The translations under genes were made by a program, and so were the position numbers. Under the pieces are notes generated by a model that did not search any database, was not told the origin of the DNA, and saw only the letters and a program-made list of their open reading frames with translations. This document shows, piece after piece, positions 1 through 5,549 of a stretch of 6,654 bases of DNA. Positions within the stretch are counted from its first letter, which is position 1, and every line of letters begins with the position of its first letter. Where the stretch lies: assembly GCA_964393115.1 (NCBI GenBank), contig CAYMST010000262.1, positions 1 to 6,654 on the forward strand, read 5' to 3'. The stretch is from CAYMST01 sp964393115. Lineage in GTDB: Bacteria > Bacteroidota > Bacteroidia > Cytophagales > Cyclobacteriaceae.

Positions 1-105
1 CATGATTTTACGATTACAGAATTGGATCATCATTCGAATGAGATAATTTTTAATTATATATTTAATTTACCTACTCGGAAAGTTCTTACACCAAGATATT
101 TCTGA
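1..105 (+). CDS. C-terminal fragment of probable PorP/SprF-like outer-membrane protein (5' truncated)
   Basis: The first frame is open from base 1 to a TGA at 103-105 and gives 34 residues of plausible protein. They include a beta-strand-like stretch with alternating aromatic and hydrophobic residues (NEIIFNYIFNL) and end in TPRYF. A final amphipathic strand with a terminal Phe is what is expected of an outer-membrane beta-barrel, and from memory PorP/SprF-type proteins of Bacteroidota often end in a similar basic segment plus PR(Y/F)F. These proteins are frequently encoded just before TPR/PD40/OmpA proteins, which is what follows here, 131 bases later. The assignment rests on a short tail plus neighbourhood, so the family is tentative. 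The alternative is that this is a chance open frame in intergenic DNA. Confidence 0.45.
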   Translation, partial: HDFTITELDHHSNEIIFNYIFNLPTRKVLTPRYF

Positions 106-236
106 TATGTGAAACAAGTATCAACTTAGAATCCTAAACACACCAACTAAGGATGAGTAATCGAATCGTGATTCCCATCCAAATCGTAGATGGTTATTCG
201 CAGCGATGCGATGGCCAGTTAAAAAAACTAATACGC

Positions 237-2276
237 ATGAAAAGAGTACTGTATCTATTTTTTGTTTTACAACTTTTATCTAGTCAGACATCATACGCCA
301 TTGATAAAAATGCTAAATACACACGAACGAGGCTTAAAGCGGAGAGAAGTTTTGATGCCCTTTCGTTTGTCAAGGCGATTAAATACTATGAAGCGGCGAT
401 TGCGTTGAATGAAGATGACTTTATGTCGCGCATTAAGATAGCAGAGAGTTATCGTCTCATGAACGACGCGGAAAATGCTGCCAAATGGTACAAAGAGGCA
501 TTTGATATGACCACAAGTGTAGATAAGCAGTATAAGCTTAATTACGCACAAGTTTTATCCAGTTTAGGGGAATATGAGGATGCTAAGGTTTGGTACAAAA
601 TTGGACGGTCGGAGGATACGCAGGATTTAGTCAAGGAGAAGCTAAAAGGAATCCAAAACTTAGATATCTTATTACGCGATTCCTTAGTGTATTCTATTCA
701 GCCCGCCTTAGTGAACTCATCGGATCATGATTTTAGTCCTGCCTACTACAAGGAAGGAATCGTATTCGCTTCTAATAGACCTTCCAGTGGCCTGTTTAAA
801 CCCACCTACCAATGGGATAATACTAATTATTTGGACTTGTTTTATTCGGATATGACAGATAAAACAAAACCTGGTGAGCCTGTTGAGCTACCGAGAATTA
901 TCAACTCGCGTTACCATGAAGCGGCAGCTGTATTTTATGATAACGACACAAAAATGGTGTTCGCCAGAAATAATTATCATAAAGGGAAGGCTACGGACGA
1001 TGAAGAGGGGACAAATAATATTCAACTTTATGAAGCAGTAAAGAAAAATAATGGAGAATGGTCTAAGCCGACACCATTTGCCTTTAACAATAGTGAATAC
1101 AACATGCGTCATCCGTCAGTAACTGAGGATGGTCAAAAGCTCTTCTTTTCCAGTAATATGCCAGGGGGATATGGAAGCCATGATATATGGGTGTCTAAGA
1201 AGGTGAACGGGGCTTGGACGAAGCCAATTAACTTAGGACCAAAAGTTAATTCTCCAGGAAATGAAGGATTTCCTTTTATTAGGAGAGACTCAGTGCTGTA
1301 CTTTGCAAGTGACGGTTACAAAGGCCTAGGTGGGTTAGACTTGTATTCTTATAATTTCTATTCATATAAGCCTCAGGTGAAAAATATGGGGGCACCTATG
1401 AATACCAGCAAGGATGATTTTGGATTGGCTTTGGACAGTACGGGTAATTTTGGTTTTCTATCTAGTAATCGACCAGGAGGGCTAGGAGAAGATGATATCT
1501 ATGGTGTGACGATTTTTGATTTTGTTATTACGGTTAACCTAATTGATAAATATACTGGGGAAAAGCTTGAGGGATACTTAAATGTGGTAGATGATTATAC
1601 GAAAGATACGCTGCTTGTTGAGGCTAATGATTCGGTAATCGTATATCAAGGTATGCGAGGATATAATTATTTGTTTAACGGTGATAAAGAAGAGTATTTA
1701 GCCAATGACTTGATAGTAGAAACGGCAAACTTGGACTTAAACCAACGATACATTGAGTTTGACCTTCCTCTAGAGTCTGCCTATAAGCCAGTAGACATTA
1801 TTGTGGTGATTAATAATGGGGATACATCGCAGCTGTTTTATGCACGCGAGGGCGAGGTAAGCGAGTACGCTGGGGATATGTCGGGAATGTTATCGATGTT
1901 CACGGACGAAAGATTAACCTTGCGGGATACATTTCAGATAAATAGCATATTGTATGACTTTGATAAGCATAATATTCGAGAAGATGCCCAAGTAGAATTG
2001 GATAACTTAGTAAGTGTCGTAGAAAAGTATGATGTTTTGAACGTCTCTCTAGGCTCTCATACTGATAAGCGAGGGTCAAATAAATATAATAACGCTTTGG
2101 CTTCGAGACGGGTCGGTTCAGCATGGGCATACTTAGTTGATAGGGGAGTTAAGGAAATGCGTATATCAGATAAGTTCTTCGGAGAAGAGCAATTATTAAA
2201 CGGGTGTAAAGACTGTACAGAACAAGAACACCAGTCCAATAGACGAACGGAAGTTAGACTTAGCTTGCGTCGATAA
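237..2276 (+). CDS. PorE-like envelope protein: TPR - PD40 propeller - CarboxypepD_reg-like - OmpA
   Basis: The product is 679 residues from the ATG at 237. This start is preferred over an in-frame ATG at 153 because it places a Lys-Arg N-terminus, a hydrophobic core and a SYA cleavage site directly at residues 1-21; the earlier start would bury the signal peptide behind 28 polar residues. The upstream A-run (221-227) also suits initiation in Bacteroidota. Residues about 32-122 form TPR-like helices. PD40/WD40-like blades occur near residues 163-182, 291-321, 342-372 and 393-423, with repeated SSNxPGGxGxxDIW/Y motifs. Residues about 431-513 resemble a carboxypeptidase-regulatory beta-sandwich. 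Residues about 566-679 are an OmpA-like domain: YDFDK, then GSHTDKRGS, where Asp610 and Arg625 match the diaminopimelate-binding Asp271/Arg286 of E. coli OmpA, then NRRTEVRL near the end. The protein is probably periplasmic and anchored to peptidoglycan. The domain order matches PorE of type IX secretion, but Bacteroidota carry many paralogs, so the exact role is unproven. There is no lipobox cysteine, although P. gingivalis PorE is a lipoprotein. Confidence 0.92.
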   Translation: MKRVLYLFFVLQLLSSQTSYAIDKNAKYTRTRLKAERSFDALSFVKAIKYYEAAIALNEDDFMSRIKIAESYRLMNDAENAAKWYKEAFDMTTSVDKQYKLNYAQVLSSLGEYEDAKVWYKIGRSEDTQDLVKEKLKGIQNLDILLRDSLVYSIQPALVNSSDHDFSPAYYKEGIVFASNRPSSGLFKPTYQWDNTNYLDLFYSDMTDKTKPGEPVELPRIINSRYHEAAAVFYDNDTKMVFARNNYHKGKATDDEEGTNNIQLYEAVKKNNGEWSKPTPFAFNNSEYNMRHPSVTEDGQKLFFSSNMPGGYGSHDIWVSKKVNGAWTKPINLGPKVNSPGNEGFPFIRRDSVLYFASDGYKGLGGLDLYSYNFYSYKPQVKNMGAPMNTSKDDFGLALDSTGNFGFLSSNRPGGLGEDDIYGVTIFDFVITVNLIDKYTGEKLEGYLNVVDDYTKDTLLVEANDSVIVYQGMRGYNYLFNGDKEEYLANDLIVETANLDLNQRYIEFDLPLESAYKPVDIIVVINNGDTSQLFYAREGEVSEYAGDMSGMLSMFTDERLTLRDTFQINSILYDFDKHNIREDAQVELDNLVSVVEKYDVLNVSLGSHTDKRGSNKYNNALASRRVGSAWAYLVDRGVKEMRISDKFFGEEQLLNGCKDCTEQEHQSNRRTEVRLSLRR

Positions 2277-2298
2277 AAGAAATTGACGAAACATGCAC

Positions 2299-2332
2299 AA
2301 AAGCTTTTCAGGAAACTGGAAAGCTTTTTTTT
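2299..2332 (+). terminator. Rho-independent terminator of the OmpA-family gene
   Basis: A 13-bp stem pairs 2299-2311 with 2316-2328 and contains a single G-U wobble. It is closed by a GAAA tetraloop at 2312-2315. The T-run continues to 2332. It begins 22 bases after the stop codon of the upstream gene, so it should end that transcript and separate it from the ammonium-transporter genes. Confidence 0.88.
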
Positions 2333-2555
2333 ATACTGTTTTGAGGAATATTGAATTTAACCTTGGTATTAATAATCGTTTTTACGACGTTATTTGTGTT
2401 TTGGTTTGTTTTTTGAAATTATTTTAAAAATAACTAAATTGCAAAGTCTGATTTAGTGGAGCCGTTTATAGGAGAAATTAAATTAAAGGTGTTTTTCTGA
2501 TGTACACCTTACTGTTGTACAGCTAACTAAACTTAGCGAACAACTAACCTTTTCA

Positions 2556-2570
2556 ATTCAAGAATTAAAC
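2556..2570. repeat. Direct repeat copy 1, ATTCAAGAATTAAAC
   Basis: This copy matches copy 2 (2769-2783) at 14 of 15 positions. Each copy contains the palindrome ATTC-AA-GAAT. It could be one half of a regulator-binding pair upstream of the Amt-phosphatase gene, or a chance recurrence in A/T-rich DNA. Confidence 0.35.
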
Positions 2571-2768
2571 TTCATTCATAGTTACGGTATATCCGTTAGT
2601 AGTGGTGCACTAGTTTTATGCGTGCTTGATCATTTACAGTGGATTTTTGTGCTCCTGGGTCTTAATTTGAATAGGTCCATAGCGTCTTGCCGTGTCATGA
2701 AAGAAGTGATGATTTGCTCATCGGAAAATGCTTGATTTGAAGTCTGTCCACTAACTCACACACCATTT

Positions 2769-2783
2769 ATTCAAGAATTGAAC
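2769..2783. repeat. Direct repeat copy 2, ATTCAAGAATTGAAC
   Basis: This is the second copy of the 15-base repeat. It lies 213 bases after the first and ends 16 bases before the start codon of the Amt-phosphatase gene. The single difference from copy 1 is G for A at the twelfth base. Its closeness to the start would suit a repressor site or a leader element, but no such function is shown. Confidence 0.35.
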
Positions 2784-2799
2784 TAAGAGTAAACACTTA
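2784..2799 (+). promoter_or_regulatory. Imperfect palindrome flush with the Amt-phosphatase start codon
   Basis: TAAGAGT (2784-2790) and ACACTTA (2793-2799) are inverted copies with one mismatched pair, separated by two bases, and the right arm ends immediately before the ATG. There is no Shine-Dalgarno sequence. As RNA, the two-base loop would force the inner pairs open, so a DNA-level operator is as likely as a hairpin. The outer TAAGAG and CxCTTA parts recur at the start of the downstream paralog. Confidence 0.25.
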
Positions 2800-5103
2800 A
2801 TGATGTACCGTTACCTTCTAATCCTATTCCTTTTCTTAATTCCTGATATCTCCTATGCAAGGGGAGGCGCGGAGTTTTCAGAATTAAATCTTAAACTAGA
2901 TGATATTTGGGTGTTGCTTTCCGCGGCACTGGTCTTTTTTATGCAAGCAGGTTTTATCGTATTGGAGTCTGGTTTAGTTAAAAAAGATCAAAGGGTTGGT
3001 ATAGGTGCCAAGAACCTGATGGACTGGGTTGCTGGTAGTGTGGTGTTCTTCTTAGTAGGCTTTGGTTTTATGTTTGGAGAGTCTTTTGAAGGGTTGATTG
3101 GGGGAGGCTTTTTAGCAGGTAGCGGTATCGAAGAAGGCAGAACATTTATTTTCTTTATGTTCCAACTAGCGTTTGCCGGAACTGCGTTAACTATTTTATC
3201 AGGAGCCACTTCAGGGAGAATTGGACTTGTGCCTTATTTCATTGCCTCTATGATTACCGCAGCGGTCATCTATCCAGTTTTTGGGCATTGGGCTTGGGGA
3301 AACTTGTTGAATACCGACAATGCTCCTTGGCTAGCCTCATTGGGATTTATGGATTTTGCAGGTTCTACGGTTGTTCATTCGGTTGGTGCTTGGGTTGGAT
3401 TGGTTGGGATCAAGGTATTGGGACCTAGGATTGGGCGTTACAATGCTGCTGGAAAGTTACAGCGCCTTAAGGCATCAGACTATTCTTATAGTATTCTCGG
3501 GGTTATGATCCTGTGGTTTGGTTGGTGGGGATTTAATGGTGGCAGTACCATGGCCTTTAATAATGAAGTGCCAAGGATAATATTAAATACAAACCTGGCT
3601 GGTGCAAGTGCCTGTTTTGCTTCATTTGTGTATTGCTACTTCTTTCAAAACAAGAAAAATGTCATAGAAAATATAGCAGGAGGAACACTTACTGGCCTAG
3701 TAGCTATTACGGCGTGTTGTAATGTGGTTACTCCTCTCGCAAGTTTGCTCATTGGTGTTATCGCTGGTGTTATTCATAACATTGGCTTGGTCGTGATGGC
3801 TGAGAAGTGGAAACTTGATGACCCAGTCGGAGCTATTCCTGTTCATGGGTTTGGTGGTGTTTTTGGTACTCTGTGCGTGGCGCTATTGGGTAGAGAAGAG
3901 CTATTAGTGCATGATAGATGGACACAACTAGGTGTTCAGTTGGTTGGAGTAGTAAGTTGCTTTGCCTTTACCTGTGCTGTGGCTTTCATTATGTTCAAAA
4001 TGTTGCAATTGTTCTTGGGACTTAGGTTATCTCCTTCGATGGAGAAAAAGGGGGCGTTTTTTGCTGGAGTAGATATGGAGATGCCCGATGAGCTGCCGGG
4101 TAGTCAAGTGGTCAGCCAAGTCTCTGTTCGGGTCACGGAAACAGGATATAACTTATTCTCTGTAACGGATTATTTAAGCCGACCAACTGAAGCTAGATTG
4201 AAGTTGGCGCGTGAAAATAGGGTGGAATACTTAGATGATGAAGGCAACACCATTCCTGAGTCTGTAGCACTCCGTCAGCTATCCAGTATTATGCAAGATC
4301 AGCGTGATGATGCGATGGTGGATAAATCTAAGGTAATGGAGGAGAAAGAGCATATCATGCAGAGTATTTCTTATGCGAGTAAGATACAAGGAGCTATTCT
4401 AGGACAGGAAGGAGAACTAAAGAATTATTTTCCAAAGTCATTTATCTACTTTAAGCCCAGAGATACTGTTTCAGGTGATTTTTATTGGTTTGCCAAAGTG
4501 AAATGGTGCAAGATAATTGTTGTTTCGGATTGTACAGGTCATGGAGTGCCAGGTGCTTTTTTAACGGTTTTAGGGGTTTCTATACTTAACGAGATTATCA
4601 AACAAAAGACCATATTGGCACCTGAGAGAATTCTGGAAGAGCTTGACGCCAAACTCGTGCATGCCTTACGGAACAAAGGACATCAATTTACCAGCCATGA
4701 CGGCATGGATATAGGTATCTTAGTGGTAGATGAAAAAAAATCAAAAGCATATTATGCAGGAGCTAAATCAAATCTGTATAAGCTTCGAGATGGTGGTCTT
4801 GAAGAAATCGCTGGTGATAAGTTCTCACTAGGATATGTGGATGAAAGGATTCAAAAGGTTTTTACCAGAAAAGTCGTTGACTACCAGCAAAACGATACCT
4901 TCTATTTAAGTTCTGATGGTTTTAGGGATCAGCATAACCCAGAGGGTAAGAAATATTTACGGATGAACTTCAAAAAACTGCTAATGGAAGTTTCAAATGT
5001 AAAAATGGAGGAACAATACGCTGCAATTGATAAGGCTTTTAATGAATGGAAGCAGGACGAAGAGCAAACGGATGATATCCTAGTGCTCGGTGTTAAACTT
5101 TAA
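2800..5103 (+). CDS. Ammonium transporter (Amt) fused to SpoIIE/PP2C-type Ser/Thr phosphatase
   Basis: The product has 767 residues. Residues 1-20 are a signal peptide, as is usual for bacterial Amt proteins. About 34-402 form the 11-helix Amt channel, with landmarks (E. coli AmtB numbers in brackets) Phe125 (F107), Trp166 (W148), Asp185 (D160), His193 (H168), Phe245 and Ser249 (F215, S219) and His349 (H318). The twin-His pore and outer ammonium site are therefore intact. Residues about 405-430 match the cytoplasmic C-terminal region that contacts PII/GlnK. Residues 450-495 are unrecognised. About 497-533 are a charged, coiled-coil-like signalling helix (SISYASKIQGAIL). Residues about 545-767 are a SpoIIE/RsbU-type PP2C domain with all metal-binding acidic motifs: VSGD (Asp560), SDCTGHG (Asp577), SSDG (Asp706) and TDD (Asp758/Asp759). 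With Amt topology the phosphatase is cytoplasmic. Such domains usually act on phosphorylated anti-sigma-antagonist (STAS) proteins; the target here is unknown. The start has tandem ATGs at 2800 and 2803, differing by one residue. The fusion is read directly from one uninterrupted frame. Confidence 0.96.
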   Translation: MMYRYLLILFLFLIPDISYARGGAEFSELNLKLDDIWVLLSAALVFFMQAGFIVLESGLVKKDQRVGIGAKNLMDWVAGSVVFFLVGFGFMFGESFEGLIGGGFLAGSGIEEGRTFIFFMFQLAFAGTALTILSGATSGRIGLVPYFIASMITAAVIYPVFGHWAWGNLLNTDNAPWLASLGFMDFAGSTVVHSVGAWVGLVGIKVLGPRIGRYNAAGKLQRLKASDYSYSILGVMILWFGWWGFNGGSTMAFNNEVPRIILNTNLAGASACFASFVYCYFFQNKKNVIENIAGGTLTGLVAITACCNVVTPLASLLIGVIAGVIHNIGLVVMAEKWKLDDPVGAIPVHGFGGVFGTLCVALLGREELLVHDRWTQLGVQLVGVVSCFAFTCAVAFIMFKMLQLFLGLRLSPSMEKKGAFFAGVDMEMPDELPGSQVVSQVSVRVTETGYNLFSVTDYLSRPTEARLKLARENRVEYLDDEGNTIPESVALRQLSSIMQDQRDDAMVDKSKVMEEKEHIMQSISYASKIQGAILGQEGELKNYFPKSFIYFKPRDTVSGDFYWFAKVKWCKIIVVSDCTGHGVPGAFLTVLGVSILNEIIKQKTILAPERILEELDAKLVHALRNKGHQFTSHDGMDIGILVVDEKKSKAYYAGAKSNLYKLRDGGLEEIAGDKFSLGYVDERIQKVFTRKVVDYQQNDTFYLSSDGFRDQHNPEGKKYLRMNFKKLLMEVSNVKMEEQYAAIDKAFNEWKQDEEQTDDILVLGVKL

Positions 5104-5548
5104 AGACGGAGGATAAGGAGAATTGGATTTATTGGGTTTTTGGTTGATTTCCTTTGAGCCGATATTTACCATATATAACCGTATTTTTGCCTTGAAAACT
5201 TTGATGATTTAGGAATATATTAAGTTTTTTTGGGTCGTCCTCTTGTTGTTCAAAAAGATCCTATCTGATATTCTGTGATGTTTGGTTGGTTTTTGTTTTG
5301 TAATAGACCGTTTTTTTGGAATAATTTTTCGTAAACAGTCAATATTGAATAATTATCACTATTCTGTGCCATATAAATGATAATTGAAGTGGTCAAAACT
5401 ATGCTTTCTTTAGTTGATTTTGATTGAAAGTATGGTTTTTTTAAGTTCTTTGTTAAAAGTGGCAATTTGGTTTTCTAACACTTAACATTCTAGACCTACC
5501 CTTCCTAAGAGACTTATTTTTGTAGATGTACTTCCAAATAAGTCCCTT
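5104..5548. other. Non-coding region between the two Amt genes
   Basis: This A/T-rich stretch has no convincing gene. A 71-codon open frame on the minus strand (5250-5465) is low in complexity, starts without context and crosses the terminator-like hairpin, so I did not accept it. Weak structures include an A/T-rich 7-bp inverted repeat followed by T's (5195-5201 with 5222-5228) and an 8-bp inverted repeat (5351-5358 with 5378-5385). The octamer TATTTTTG, matching the Bacteroidota -7 consensus TAnnTTTG, occurs at 5182-5189 and 5515-5522. The first has a TTTG 25 bases upstream, which is longer than the usual spacing, and the second has no TTG at the right distance. The gap is long enough for the second Amt gene to have its own promoter. 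Confidence 0.6.
5395..5442 (+). terminator. Terminator-like hairpin between the Amt genes
   Basis: Bases 5395-5408 can pair with 5426-5439 in a 14-bp stem that includes two G-U wobbles. The loop has 17 bases, and a run of T's spans 5436-5442. The stem is A/T-rich and the loop is large, so it is weaker than the terminator at 2299-2332. It lies 291 bases after the stop of the first Amt gene and about 106 bases before the second start. It could end the first transcript or act as an attenuator within a shared one. Confidence 0.4.
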
Positions 5549-5549
5549 A
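5506..5549 (+). promoter_or_regulatory. Long inverted repeat abutting the second Amt start codon
   Basis: Bases 5506-5519 (TAAGAGACTTATTT) pair with 5536-5549 (AAATAAGTCCCTTA) in 13 of 14 positions; the only mismatch is A5510 with C5545, and the loop has 16 bases. The last paired base is the A of the ATG. As RNA this would sequester the whole initiation region and could act as a translational switch. As DNA it could be an operator, because its left arm overlaps TATTTTTG (5515-5522), a match to the Bacteroidota -7 promoter element. If transcription began from that element, the left arm would be missing from the mRNA, so the two readings exclude each other. Confidence 0.45.

Larger units (their letters stand above)
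2333..2799. other. Non-coding region before the Amt-phosphatase gene
   Basis: I see no credible gene here on either strand. The first half is very A/T-rich and the second half is of mixed composition. Small structures visible by eye are a 7-bp inverted repeat (2486-2492 with 2504-2510, 11-base loop), a 5-bp hairpin (2709-2713 with 2719-2723), a near-identical 15-base direct repeat (2556-2570 and 2769-2783) and a short palindrome touching the start codon (2784-2799). Because a strong terminator precedes it, this region should contain the promoter of the downstream gene. I found no octamer matching the Bacteroidota -7 consensus TAnnTTTG; the closest is TAGTTTTA at 2611-2618, which has no TTG at the proper distance. 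Confidence 0.6.

Noticed and set aside
22..51. Promoter-like TTG (22-24), 19-base spacer and TAATTTTT (44-51), with a 12-base palindrome TCATTCGAATGA (30-41) in the spacer
   Set aside because: The elements lie inside the probable end of an upstream coding region, the -7 element lacks the final G, and such A/T-rich matches are frequent by chance. I do not claim a promoter.
2293..2427. A 44-codon + strand open frame after the OmpA-family gene
   Set aside because: It runs straight through the strong terminator hairpin and its T-run, has low-complexity hydrophobic content and no family resemblance.
5153..5189. TTTG (5153-5156) plus TATTTTTG (5182-5189) as a promoter for the second Amt gene
   Set aside because: The 25-base spacing is outside the range usual for Bacteroidota, and the terminator-like hairpin at 5395-5442 lies between it and the gene.
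5195..5231. 7-bp inverted repeat followed by T's, considered as a terminator for the first Amt gene
   Set aside because: The stem has only one G-C pair and a 20-base loop, which is too weak to support a terminator call.
5250..5465. A 71-residue minus-strand open frame in the gap between the Amt genes
   Set aside because: It is A/T-rich and Lys/Asn/Ile/Ser-heavy, has no recognisable motif, and crosses the terminator-like hairpin. It is most likely chance.
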